In this document: piece by piece, positions 8,017-18,300 of the stretch
Layout of the letters: every line of letters begins with the position of its first letter
Numbering within the stretch: the stretch's first letter is position 1
Assembly: GCF_003012735.1 (NCBI RefSeq)
Contig: NZ_PXYI01000003.1
Location: 682,001-746,000 of the forward strand
Direction: 5' to 3'
Source: Allosphingosinicella deserti
Lineage (GTDB): Bacteria; Pseudomonadota; Alphaproteobacteria; Sphingomonadales; Sphingomonadaceae
DNA length: 64,000 nt
The notes under the pieces: generated by a model
The model's input: the letters and a program-made list of their open reading frames with translations, nothing else
Told to the model about the DNA's origin: nothing
Databases searched by the model: none
Position numbers and translations under genes: made by a program

Positions 8017-9199
8017 GACGCGCGGTGGCGGCCGGGTGCGGCTTCAGTCCGGTGAGAACGCGCAGCCAGCCGACCCGTCGGGCCAGTTCGTAGAAAAGCA
8101 CGCAGCCGCCCACCGTCGCCGTCAGGATCAAAGCGGCCTCGACTGCGATCGGCAAGGTGAAGCGCCTCAGCGCCACCGCGGCCATGATGATCAGTGTCTG
8201 GTGAACCAGATACCAGGGGAAGATCGCCTGGGTCAGATAGGCGCGCGCCGGATGCTCGGCGCGGGCGAGGTACTGATGCGCATAGCCCAGGATCGTCGCC
8301 GTCCAGCCATATTGATCAAGTCCGTACACGCTGTGCATCACCGCTTTGGCAAGAGCGGCGTCGGCGGTGCCCGTCATCCACAGGATCAGCGAGCCGGCAT
8401 AGATCGCGTAGGCGAAGATCGCGAGGCCCAGCAGGCGGCGGCGCCATGCCGCCAGCGCACGCCAGACCCGCGCGCTGCGCGCGGTCCCGAACCCGAACAG
8501 GAATGCCGCCAGCGACTCCGCATGCACCGTCCAGTCGCCGAACAAGGCATGTGTCTCCGGGTAGACCGGCGCAAGCACGAGCCGCACCCCGGTCAAATAG
8601 AGGATCGGAATGAGCACGAGGCCCAGCCACAAGGGCAGGCGGGCGAGCGGTTCGCCGGCACGCCGCCACGCTGCAGGCAGCCGGCGCCCGATTGCGACTG
8701 TGCCGGCGAGCAGCATCGTGTAGACGAGTATGTAGACGACGAACCAAAGATGATTCCAGGTCGGCGTGGTCAGCGGCGCGCCGTGCCAGCGCCAATCGCC
8801 GCCCGCGGTGAGATAGGCGGCGTAGAATTGGTCGTAGGGCAAGGAGGTGCCGGCATCGGCGAGCTGTAGCCAGGTTTGCGGCGGGACGATCACCAGCATC
8901 CCGAACAGCAGTGGCGGCGTCAGCCGGATCAGACGCGCCTTGAGAAAAGGCGTGGCGGCAGCGCGATCGAGCATGAAACGCGTCGCCGCGCCCGACACGA
9001 TGAACAGCAAGGTCAACCGCCAGGGGTTGGTCAGCACCATCACGGGTTGCAGCCAGTCGAGAAGGCGCGGGCTCTTCACGTGCCAGTCCCACGGCACATA
9101 GACCATGCCGACATGGTAGAGGATCAGCAGCGCGAGCGCGCCGATCCGAATCCAATCGAGGTCGAGCCGCCTGTCCATGTTCTTCGAGGTCGCCGTCAT
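7955..9199 (-). CDS. Acyltransferase 3 family membrane protein
   Basis: 414 residues with about ten transmembrane helices. The N-terminal motif LDWIRIGALALLILYHVGM holds the conserved His of the acyltransferase-3 fold. Later landmarks are NPWRLTLLFIVSGAATRF, HLWFVVYILVYTM and IFPWYLVHQTLIIM. The family O-acylates sugars or other envelope molecules at the inner membrane. The acceptor here is unknown. The ATG at 9199 follows GGGAGG directly. The 3' end overlaps the kinase's receiver-coding end by 62 bp in convergent orientation. It is divergent from a LytTR regulator, a pairing I associate with sphingomonads, where the regulator may control the acyltransferase. Confidence 0.88.
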   Translation of the reverse strand: MTATSKNMDRRLDLDWIRIGALALLILYHVGMVYVPWDWHVKSPRLLDWLQPVMVLTNPWRLTLLFIVSGAATRFMLDRAAATPFLKARLIRLTPPLLFGMLVIVPPQTWLQLADAGTSLPYDQFYAAYLTAGGDWRWHGAPLTTPTWNHLWFVVYILVYTMLLAGTVAIGRRLPAAWRRAGEPLARLPLWLGLVLIPILYLTGVRLVLAPVYPETHALFGDWTVHAESLAAFLFGFGTARSARVWRALAAWRRRLLGLAIFAYAIYAGSLILWMTGTADAALAKAVMHSVYGLDQYGWTATILGYAHQYLARAEHPARAYLTQAIFPWYLVHQTLIIMAAVALRRFTLPIAVEAALILTATVGGCVLFYELARRVGWLRVLTGLKPHPAATARPIPRSPHGSCAPERPSGTAW

Positions 9200-9260
9200 T
9201 CTCACCTCCCGTGAGCGAGCATCTCTCGAAGATCCACGCCGTTTCCGCTATCGCCGGGAC

Positions 9261-10130
9261 ATGAGCGGCGACGTGGCAGGGACGAACGGGGGAGACGGTG
9301 GGGCAGTCGGACGCGCATGCGTGACGGGCGGCGTACCACCCTTGGCCTTCGCCTTGTGCATAGCCGGGCCGGTCGCTTTCGCCGCCATCAACATCTGGAC
9401 TCGCCTGCACGATCAGCCGGGCCTTGCCGGCCGCGCCTGGGAGGTGGTGACCTGGGAAGCCTCGAGCGCCGCCGCGACCATCGTTCTGCTGCCCGTCGTT
9501 GCGCGGATCGTCCGCAAGGCCACTGGCGCGCTGCCGGCGATCGGCGCAGCCCTTGCGTGGCACGTCGCCGGCTTGCTCGCCTTTTTCGGGCTGCACGTCG
9601 GCAGCTTCGTGCTGCTTCGCGTTGCGGTGTACGCATCGATGGGAAGCCGGTACCGCTTCGGCGGGCTCGGTGCCTGGATCTACGAATTCCCCAAGGACGG
9701 CGTGAGCTATCTGATTCTGGCGGCGATCATGAGCGCGGCACTGCTGCGCCCACGTGCCGCGACGCCGGCAGCGACCCGGGCACGGCAACCGCCGGTGATT
9801 TCGATCCGCGAGGGCACCCGGACGCATTATGCCCGGCCCGACGAGATCCTCGCCGTGTCATCCGCGGGCAATTACGTCGAATGGCACCTCGAAGACGGCC
9901 GCAAGCCGCTGACCCGGGCGAGTCTCGCCGCCGTCCACACCCAGCTCGCGCCGCTCGGCTTCGTCCGCACCCACCGCTCCTGGCTGGTTAATCGCCGCCG
10001 CATCACCGCAATTGCCGCAACTCGCAGCGGCGATCATCAGCTGACCCTGGCAGGCGGCATCACAGTTCCCGGCTCGCGCCGCTACGCCGCGGCTTTCGAG
10101 GTGCCCCAGAGGGAACCGGCCGGCGCCTGA
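9261..10130 (+). CDS. Membrane-anchored LytTR DNA-binding regulator
   Basis: 289 residues. About four transmembrane helices in the first ~165 residues (PPLAFALCIAGPVAFAAINI, AAATIVLLPVVARIV, IGAALAWHVAGLLAFFGLHV, VSYLILAAIMSAALL), then a C-terminal LytTR domain (about 190-280). The LytTR domain has the typical GNYVEWHLEDGR, LAPLGFVRTHRSWLVN and the strand-turn VPGSRRYAAAFE. This makes it a membrane-tethered transcription factor with no receiver domain. The ATG at 9261 is the first codon after the divergent promoter zone that keeps the N-terminus short. A more upstream ATG (9177) would run into the neighbouring start. Confidence 0.85.
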   Translation: MSGDVAGTNGGDGGAVGRACVTGGVPPLAFALCIAGPVAFAAINIWTRLHDQPGLAGRAWEVVTWEASSAAATIVLLPVVARIVRKATGALPAIGAALAWHVAGLLAFFGLHVGSFVLLRVAVYASMGSRYRFGGLGAWIYEFPKDGVSYLILAAIMSAALLRPRAATPAATRARQPPVISIREGTRTHYARPDEILAVSSAGNYVEWHLEDGRKPLTRASLAAVHTQLAPLGFVRTHRSWLVNRRRITAIAATRSGDHQLTLAGGITVPGSRRYAAAFEVPQREPAGA

Positions 10131-10187
10131 ACCAATGCCCGCACGGACGGACTCCCATCCCGACGACTTCGTAAAGGTTGGGACCAT

Positions 10188-10208
10188 GGACCGCACCCCG
10201 CGCGGTCC
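10188..10208. terminator. Weak hairpin between convergent LytTR and SRPBCC genes
   Basis: GGACCGC (10188-10194) and GCGGTCC (10202-10208) form a perfect 7-bp stem with a 7-nt loop in the gap between two converging genes. No T-run is evident on either strand, so the terminator call is tentative. Confidence 0.35.
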
Positions 10209-10262
10209 AGCGCCTACGGCTGGTACCTTCTTCTGCCGTCAACCCGCAGCGCAGTCGCCGGC

Positions 10263-10778
10263 CTACGCGCCTCCGGCGCTCGCGCCAAGACTGGCGAGAA
10301 GCGCGTCCAGCTGCTCGAACTGCTCGGGCATGCCGTCCTCCATCCCGAGCAGGGACTCGTCGAGCGCCTCCTTGGTGGGATAAAGTTCGTGCAACACCAG
10401 CAAGGTCTTTCCGCCTTGTTCTTCGAAGGTGACCGTGGTCACGGCACCTCCTGCGTCTTCCTCGTTGGTCCAGACGAGGCGCGAGGGCGGGACGACTTCG
10501 AGATATTTGCCGAAGAAGGTCATCGAATTGGCTTCATCCTGGCCGAAGGTGACGCGGTAGCCGCCGCCGACACGGACATCCATGTCGCAGGACAGCAAGG
10601 GCACGCCCGACGATTTCGGCGCCCACCACAGCTTGAACAAGTCCGATTTTGTCCAGGCCTCGAACACGATGCGGGGCGGCGCGTCGAACAGGCGCGTCAC
10701 CACCAGCTCGCGATCCGATCTCCGGGCCACCTTCGTGCGGTTCCTCACGGCCATGGGCTCACTCGCTCTTGCATCCAT
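10263..10778 (-). CDS. SRPBCC (AHSA1-type) domain protein
   Basis: 171 residues. AHSA1/START-like fold signatures: ELVVTRLFDAPPRIVFEAWT, LFKLWWAPK, VGGGYRVTF, GKYLEVVPPSRLVWT and TTVTFEEQGGKTLLVL. These proteins bind hydrophobic ligands and are very often encoded with a small ArsR regulator, as here. The ATG at 10778 has AGGAG 7 nt upstream and overlaps the ArsR stop by 20 bp, consistent with translational coupling. A second in-frame ATG at 10754 has a poorer site. Ligand unknown. Confidence 0.9.
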   Translation of the reverse strand: MDARASEPMAVRNRTKVARRSDRELVVTRLFDAPPRIVFEAWTKSDLFKLWWAPKSSGVPLLSCDMDVRVGGGYRVTFGQDEANSMTFFGKYLEVVPPSRLVWTNEEDAGGAVTTVTFEEQGGKTLLVLHELYPTKEALDESLLGMEDGMPEQFEQLDALLASLGASAGGA

Positions 10779-11121
10779 CGTCTTTCTCCTGTGCCTTGAG
10801 GTTTTCGATCACCCTGTCCAGTGCGTCGAAGCGGGCGCCCCACAGCTCGCGATGCCGCTCGATCCACGCCGCCTCTTCCTTGAGGGCGCTGAGAACGAGC
10901 CTGCAGGTGCGGACGCGTCCGACCTTCTCCGTCGTAACGAGCCCGGCTTGCTCCAGAATTCCGACATGCTTCTTCATGCCTGTGAGGGTCATCTGGAAAC
11001 GGTCGGCAAGGGCGCTGATCGAAGCGTCCGCGCGTCCGAGTTGCTCGAGAACGCCGCGCCGAGTGCGATCCGAGAGCGCTGCGAACGAGGCGTCGAGGCG
11101 AGCATCCGAAAACTGAACCAT
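10759..11121 (-). CDS. ArsR family HTH regulator of the SRPBCC operon
   Basis: 120 residues. The winged helix is clear: DASFAALSDRTRRGVLEQLG, ADASISALADRFQMTLTGMKKHVGILEQAGLV, then the wing VGRVRTCRLV. There is no cysteine pair of the metal-sensing type, so it is more likely an organic-ligand or SRPBCC-linked ArsR. Its ATG at 11121 sits inside a perfect 20-bp palindrome with no ribosome-binding site, and a promoter-like sequence is placed for a leaderless transcript. First gene of a two-gene operon with the SRPBCC protein. Confidence 0.9.
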   Translation of the reverse strand: MVQFSDARLDASFAALSDRTRRGVLEQLGRADASISALADRFQMTLTGMKKHVGILEQAGLVTTEKVGRVRTCRLVLSALKEEAAWIERHRELWGARFDALDRVIENLKAQEKDDGCKSE

Positions 11122-11159
11122 ATGGTTCAGTGTCTATCGTGCCCTCTTGGTCGCTGCAA
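11112..11159 (-). promoter_or_regulatory. Promoter and start-codon palindrome of the arsR-SRPBCC operon
   Basis: A perfect palindrome with half-site ACTGAACCAT covers 11112-11131 and includes the arsR ATG (11119-11121). Upstream on the minus strand are TTGCAG (11154-11159) and TAGACA (11131-11136), exactly 17 bp apart, which fit -35 and -10 elements. Nine bases separate TAGACA from the A of the ATG, placing the transcript start at or within about 3 nt of the start codon. Likely autorepression site plus leaderless start (inference). Confidence 0.7.
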
Positions 11160-11334
11160 GCCCCTCGTCCCGGAAGCGGGCGGCGCTCGGTCGGTGCCGC
11201 CACGGGAATGAGCGAAGGAGCAGGCCCCTTGTTTTGTGATCTGCTCTGGATGGGATAGGATCACGGACGCATGCTGGAATTCAGGCGGGCAGGCGGCTTG
11301 CGCCACTGGCGCGTGAAGGTGCTTCGACAGGAGA

Positions 11335-12363
11335 ATGCGCGCAACCATGGCGTCGGACGAGGTAGATGGCGTGGAGGCGTGCGGGCCGGCCGGCGAGCCG
11401 TCCCCGGCCTATGTTCGCTTGTCCACCCGAGAGCTTGCGCAGGACGAAGGACAGGGCGCCCTCCGGGAATATTATGGCCGGATCGGGATGGGCATCGACA
11501 TGGCCCCGCTCAGTGACGACGAACTCGCGTTCGACGCCTCGACGTTGATCCTGCCGGGCGTGCGGGTGTCGATGGCGACGACCACGCCGGCGGCATGGGA
11601 CCGTCGCCGCGATCTGACCGCTGACGGCAATACGGAGTTCGTGATTGCCTGGGGTGCGCACGGTTTCGCGTGCGATCGGCCGGGACGAACGACGCTCGAA
11701 CTGGCCGGGTCGACCGCCTTCGCGTCGTCTTTCGACCGCCCGTGGACCGTCAGTTGCCGCGGACCGTGGGCGACCAGCATTCAGATCAGTCGCGATCTTC
11801 TGGCCGAACGCGTTCCCGAGCTCGACGACGTTCCACTCGATCGGGTGGACCGACGACGGCCCGAAGCCGCCTTGTTGTTCGATTATCAATGGCTGGTTGC
11901 GCGCAACCCGCTCACCGCAGCAATGACGGCTCGGGTCGCGACCCACATCGTCGATCTCGCGGCCTTGTGTCTCGGGCCGGCAAGCCAGGCGGGCAGGGAG
12001 CGGCCGAACGGCGGAGTTCGGGCCGCGCGGCTGCTGGCGCTGAAGCGCCACATCGATCAGAACCTGCATCGCTCCTCGCTCTCGGCGCGGACGGCAGCCC
12101 GCGCGCTCGGGATCAGCGAGCGCTACGTTCGAGACCTTTTCGCGGAGCAGGAGACCAGCTTCGCCGATTATGTCGCCGATTGCCGCCTCGACGAGATTCG
12201 CCATCGGCTCCAGAATGCACAGGATTGCGGCCGGTCACTGGCAGAGATTGCTGCCGATGCCGGCTTCGCCCAACCCTCGACTTTCTATCGCAGGTTCAAA
12301 GCCCGGTTCGGAATTGCTCCATCGGATCTGCGGCGCGGCGAGCAAGAGCACGTTAGAAGTTGA
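11335..12363 (+). CDS. AraC family transcriptional regulator
   Basis: 342 residues. The C-terminal ~100 residues hold the double HTH: LKRHIDQNLHRSSLSARTAARALGISERYVRDLF and AEIAADAGFAQPSTFYRRFKARFGIAPSDLR. The N-terminal ~200 residues match the sensor half of the AraC/NphR-like group (TRELAQDEGQGALREYYGRIGMGIDM). A downstream ATG at 11347 is equally possible, since AGGAG at 11329-11333 is 1 nt from the first ATG and 13 nt from the second. Its last 11 bp overlap the end of the convergent autotransporter gene. Target unknown. Confidence 0.85.
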   Translation: MRATMASDEVDGVEACGPAGEPSPAYVRLSTRELAQDEGQGALREYYGRIGMGIDMAPLSDDELAFDASTLILPGVRVSMATTTPAAWDRRRDLTADGNTEFVIAWGAHGFACDRPGRTTLELAGSTAFASSFDRPWTVSCRGPWATSIQISRDLLAERVPELDDVPLDRVDRRRPEAALLFDYQWLVARNPLTAAMTARVATHIVDLAALCLGPASQAGRERPNGGVRAARLLALKRHIDQNLHRSSLSARTAARALGISERYVRDLFAEQETSFADYVADCRLDEIRHRLQNAQDCGRSLAEIAADAGFAQPSTFYRRFKARFGIAPSDLRRGEQEHVRS

Positions 12364-15300
12364 AGCGGAGCCCGCCGTTCACCGTGAAGCCACGCCGGCT
12401 CGATCCATCTTCGAGGTTCCCGACGACGAACGCCGACACCCGTCCGCCCCGGGCATGGCCCATGATCCCCGCCGAGTAGCGCATCGTCCGGTTCCAATTG
12501 ACGCTTTCCAGCGAGAAGGTCTCGGCCGGCTGACCGAAGCTGAAGCGTCCCTGCGCGCGCCGCGACCAGTTCTTTACCAGCGACGCGCTGGCGAAAGGCT
12601 CGATCACGTAGCTCTCGGCGATGTCCCGCCGGTAGGAAAGTCGAAGGCCTGCCTCCCCTATGCGGGTCTTGTCGCTTTCGGCGAAGTAGCGGCTGTCGGC
12701 ATCGATCGCCAGGTCGTCGATATCGCTGCTGGCGTAAAGGAAGCCGACGAACGGCGTTGCAGCGAAGCCGTTGGCGGCTCCGATGCGATAGGATGCGTGG
12801 AAGGAGGCGGCCGTCGCCGATCCATCCACTTCCTCCGAACCGGCGCTGAACATCGTGGGCATCGCCAGGTCGTAGTTGCGCCATTCCTTTCGGATGGTCG
12901 CCTCCAGCGACAACGCACCGTTGCCGGCTGCGACATAGGCGCCGACGAAAGGCGTCTCCACCGACACGCGGTCCGCGGCCGAAAGCCGGGCGTCGCCGTC
13001 ATACCAGCCGCCGACCACACCGAGATGCAGGTTCCACCCGCCGTCGCCCAGATTGAGGACGTTGACGTCGGCGCCGATCTGCATCGCCTCGTGGACGACA
13101 CGTATCCGGTCCGAAGTGTCGATGGATACGCCGCCGCCGGCGAGCGATGCGGCGATGACCTGGTCGGTATGGCCGCCGCTCGCCCGCATCCACAGGCTGA
13201 CTCGTTTGTCGTTAGCCGGTCGGCCGGTTCGCGCCGTGACGTAGGGGCTGATGGGTGCATCGAGGAGAGACGAGGCGGCCTCGGCGACGAAGGAGAGGCT
13301 TCCCAACGACAACGATGACGGGTTGATCGCCTGAACAAGACCGAACTGTGTGGGATTGGCCGGGTTCCGCCCGAAGCCTTCCAGGACGAAACCGGTCTGC
13401 GCGAACGGGCTGCTCGAGGTAAAGGCATCGGCGGCGGCGCCCTGCGCAACCGAGACCACCGGCAGAAAGCCGCCCGCGACGAAGCTGCGCGCGCCGACCC
13501 GGTTCAGCGTGACGTTGGTGGTGCCCGCCGCGGTGCCTCCAATGTTCAGCCGGTCGGCGGCGGACGACGTCGTGCTGTAGTCCGCGAAGAACTGCCCCCC
13601 GCCGGTATAGTTGCCGCCGACGGTCACGACGTTGCTCGTCAGGTTGTTGTGGGCGTTGATGATCCCGCTATTGGACATTGCGCCATCGGTGGTGAAGCTC
13701 CCGGCTCCGGTGAATGTGATGCGTCCGCTGTTGCTGCTGTTGCGGAGAAAGGACATTGTGCCGCCGGGGCCGATATTGACCGCGCCCGAATTGACCAGGC
13801 TGCCCGAAAAGCTTGAAGAGCCGGAGCCGACATTCGCGAGCGCAGCCGGCGCGTTGGTCATCGTCGAGGTGGCGAGGTTCGATCCGGCGACGTTGATCGC
13901 CCCGTTCAGCATGCCGGTGTTGTTCAGCGTGAAGATCCCGCCGCTCAGGCTTCCGGCAATCGCGTTGGCGCCCGAGATCGTGCCGTTGTTGTTGACCATC
14001 GCCGTTCCGCTCCCGGTTGCGACGAGCCTGACGCCGGCGACGGTGCCGCTGATCAGCCCGGCATTGTTGACGGCAAGCGCTCCATTCACCGTCGCCAGGT
14101 CGACTCCGAAATCCGGATCGAGGCTGCCTGCGGAGCCGATGTTCACGGTGATCGCGCCAGCTGAGGAGGACCCTCGCACCCCGGCATTGCCTGCACCCGT
14201 CGCCATGATCTTGCCGGCAACGTCGATCGTCGTGGCACCGGTGGAGAGGCCGCTCTCGGTGACGACCCCGCTGCCGCCTGCGGCCGTGACCCGGGTTCCC
14301 GCGCCGATGGTGATGCCGATCGAACCTGCATTGGCAGCCGCGCCGACGTTCCGGGCGACGATCGCGGGGCCGTTGGACGCGGTCACGTTGCCGCCGGTCC
14401 TCACGGTGATATCGCCTGTCCCGTTGGTCTGCGCGAGGACGCCGACTTCGCCGCTGATGCTGCCGCTACGATCGACGATGAGGTCGCCTGCGCTGGCGGC
14501 ATTGTCGATCCGGAGGAGGACGCCGATGCCGGACGTCGTCGCGATCGTGCCCGCACCGGTAACGGCGATCCCGTTGTTGACCCCGGTGCTCTGCGCCGCG
14601 ATGCCGCCTGTCCGGCCAAAAATGCTGTTGCCGGCGATGGCGATCGCGCCGGTTCCGGAGTTCACGGCCTGAACGGCGATGGTGCCGCCGCTGATGCTGC
14701 TATTCGCGCCGTTTCCGGTAATCGTGATCGCGGCGTCGTTCCCGGTCAGCAGCAGGCCCTGCTCGGCGATCCCGTTGATCCTGCCGGTGCCGATCTGGTT
14801 GACCGTGATCGGCCCCACCGCACCGGCACCCGTTGAACCGAGCCGGACGCCGATAAGGTCACCTTCCACCGAACCCGCATTGTTGACGTTGATCGCACCC
14901 GAAATGCTGGTCTGATCGATGCCGATCAGCGGGTCGATGACCCCGCTTGCGCCGATGTTGGTGATGATCGCGCCGCTGATCGAATTGCTGCTGATGCCGA
15001 CCGCGCCGGCATTGATCGTGCCGTCCAGGTTGATCGTCGTCGTACCCGATGAACCACCGATCGTCGTCCGGATACCCGCGGCGTCCGCCGAATCCGCCGT
15101 GATCGTGCTGCCGGCGTTGACGGCAACGTTGATCGTGCCGACGTTGGGCGCGACAAGGCTGTTCTGCGCGATGATCGCCGACGCGCCGGTCGAGCGCACG
15201 TCATCGGCCGCGGTGACCGCAATGTTGCCTCCGTTCGCCACCGCCAGGATGCCGAGGTCGGTCGCGGTGATCGCGCGGTTCGCCACCACCGCAACCGAGC

Positions 15301-18300
15301 CGGACCCGGCATTCCCGGCGACGATCCCGAATTCTCCCGCGATAAGCCCCTGTCCGGTCACCGCAATGTCACCCGTCGCTGCGTCGGGGGCGATCCTGGC
15401 GACAACACCCGCAAGGCCCGCCTGCAGATCTCCATGCGCCGCAATGGTGATATCGGCGGCCGTTGACTGACTCTGCACGTCGATCGCGTTCGCGGAAGCG
15501 GCCAGTGCGGTGATTGCGCCGGTTCTGACGCCGATGTCGCCGCCGGTCGCGGAGTTGCGAACGACGATGCCATTCGCACCCGCCGAGCCGCCCGCGCCGG
15601 ATATGTCGACGGTGACGGTGCCGGCACCTTCGTTGAGGATGTTCGCGCCGTCACCGGAGCCGCCGACGAAGCCGCCGGTTCCGGTGACGGAGATGTCGCC
15701 TGCACCGCCGCTGCCTCCGACGAGCAGCAGGCCGCTGCTGGCGCCGGTCACCGTTTGCGCGGCGGCGATTGTTACGGCGTCGTTGCCGGTCGCGCGAATG
15801 CCTTCGAGGCTGGTGCCGGTGACCGTCCCGCTGGCCCTGACCGTGACACCGCTCGCACCATTGTTGTCGGCCAGGATGCCTTGCGTACCCAGAACGTTGC
15901 GCACGGTGACGTCGACCATGCCCGCGGCGCCGGCCGAGACCTGCCGCGCGACCACTGCTAGGTTGGTCGAGGTGACGTCGCCTGTGCTGACGATGACGTT
16001 GCCTGCATTGGTGCGTGCGGAAACTCCGTAGGCGCCGTCGGCCGAGACCGGGCCGATGGCGGTTACCGTCACCGAGCCGGAGCCGAGATTGTACGCCTCG
16101 ATCCCGTAGCGGCCGGACACCGCGCCGTTCGTGGTCACATCGATATGGCCGCCCGCGGCGTCCGCGCTGAGCCCGGCGACCACGCCCGCATTGCCGCCCT
16201 GAACATCGCCGTTCGAAACGATGGCGATATCGGCTGAGATCGAATCGAGCCGGACGTCGACGGCGATGCCGTCTGCATCGAGCGCGGTGACGGCACCGGT
16301 GGTGACGCCGACGTCGCCGCCGCTTGCCGTGTCGGCCACGGTGATACCGTGTCCGCCCACGGAGCTGCTCGCCCCGGATATATCGACGGTGACAGTGCCG
16401 GCACCTTCGTTGAGGATATTCGCGCCGTCACCGGTGCCGCCGACGAAGCCGCCGGTTCCGGTGACGGAGATGTCGCCTGCACCGCCGCTGCCTCCGACCA
16501 GCAGCAGGCCGCTGGTGGCGCCGGTCACGGTCTGCGCGGCGGCGATGGTCACCGCGTCGTTGCCGGTCGCGCGAATGCCTTCGAGGCTGGTGCCGGTTAC
16601 CGTTCCGCTGGCCCGGACCGTGACACCGCTCGCACCATTGTTGTCGGCCAGGATGCCTTGCGTACCCAAAACGTTGCGCACGGTCACGTCGACCACGCCC
16701 GCGGCGCCGGCCGAGACCTGCCGCGCGACCACTGCTAGGTCGGTCGAGGTGACGTCGCCTGTGCTGACGATGACGTTGCCTGCATTGGTGCGCGCAGAGA
16801 CTCCGTAGGCGCCGTCGGCCGAGACCGGGCCGATGGCGGTTACCGTTGTCGATCCTGAGCCGAGATTGTACGCCTCGATCCCGTAGCGGCCGGAGATTGC
16901 GGCCTGGGTTGTCACGTCGATGTCGCCGGTGGCGGCATTCGACTGGAGCCCCGCGGCGACCCCGGCATTGCCGCCATGGATGTCGGCTTCCGCGACGATC
17001 GTCAGGTCCGCACTGGTCGAATCGAGCTGGACATCAATGCCGACCCCGTCCGCATCGGGCGCGTTGACCGCACCCGTCGTGACGCTGACGTCCCCGCCGA
17101 GCACGGTATCGCGCACGACGATGCCGCTGCCGCCGAGCGCGCTGCTTGCCCCCGAAATATCCACCGTGACATCGCCCACGCCGCCGTTGAGGATGCTTGC
17201 CGCATGTCCGTTCAGCGCCACGAACTCTCCGGTGCCGACCACCGCGATATTGCCTCCGCCTTCCGCTCCGCCGCTCAACGTCATCCCGTTGGTGGCGCCC
17301 GTCACCCGATCCGCGACGAACACCGTCATTGCGCCCCCGGCACTCGCCCTGATGCCTTCGGTCAGCGTTCCCGTGGTCCTCCCGTTGGAGTAGATTCTGA
17401 CTTCCCCCGAACCGGCATTGGACGCGAGGAACCCCGTCGTGCCCGACACGTCGTTCGCACTGAGCTCGACAGTGGCCGTGGAGCCGCCCTGGATCTGCTG
17501 CCCTGCGACGCCGGTGTTCCCGGTCGAGATGACGTCCGCGGCATAGACGGCAATGTTACCGCCGCTGCTCTGCGCGTAAACTCCCTCACCGGTCGTCGCG
17601 GAGACGGGGCCGGCCGCGCTCACGAAGATCGTTCCCGTGCCGAAGTTCAGCGCGCTGATGCCCTCCGTCCCGGACACGGACTGGTTGGCGACGATATCCA
17701 TGTTGCCGGTGCCGCCGGCGCCGATCACCGCCAGCATCCCGACGCCGCCCGCCTGCACGTCGTCCTCCGCGGTCAGCGACAGATTGGCGGTCGTGGACAG
17801 CGTCTGCACGTCGATTGCGTTGCTGCCTGCCGACAGTGCCGATACTGCACCGGTCTCGACTCGTATATCTCCGCCGAGGACCGTGTCGCGGATGTAGATG
17901 CCGTGGCCGCCGACGGCGCTGCTCGCGCCCGATATGTCGAGCGTCACGGTCCCGGCTCCGTTGTTGAGGAGGTAGGCCGCATCCCCATTCTGGCCCACGA
18001 ACGCCCCGGTACCGATCACCGCGATGTCGCCGGTGCCGCCGTCTCCTCCCTTCAACCGCATGCCGCTGCTGCCGCCGGTCACGCGATCGGCGACGAACAC
18101 CGATACGGCCCCGCCGCCGCTAGCCAGAATCCCCTCGTCCACGGTTCCGGTGGTCGTTCCGTTGGCATAGACCCGGACGTCGCCCGTTCCGGCGGTGCTC
18201 GCAAGCAGCCCCAGGGTGCCCGAAACGTCGTTGGCACTCACCTCGACGGTGCCGGTTGCGCCGCCCTGGAGCTGCCAGGCGGACACCGCCTGGTTCCCGG

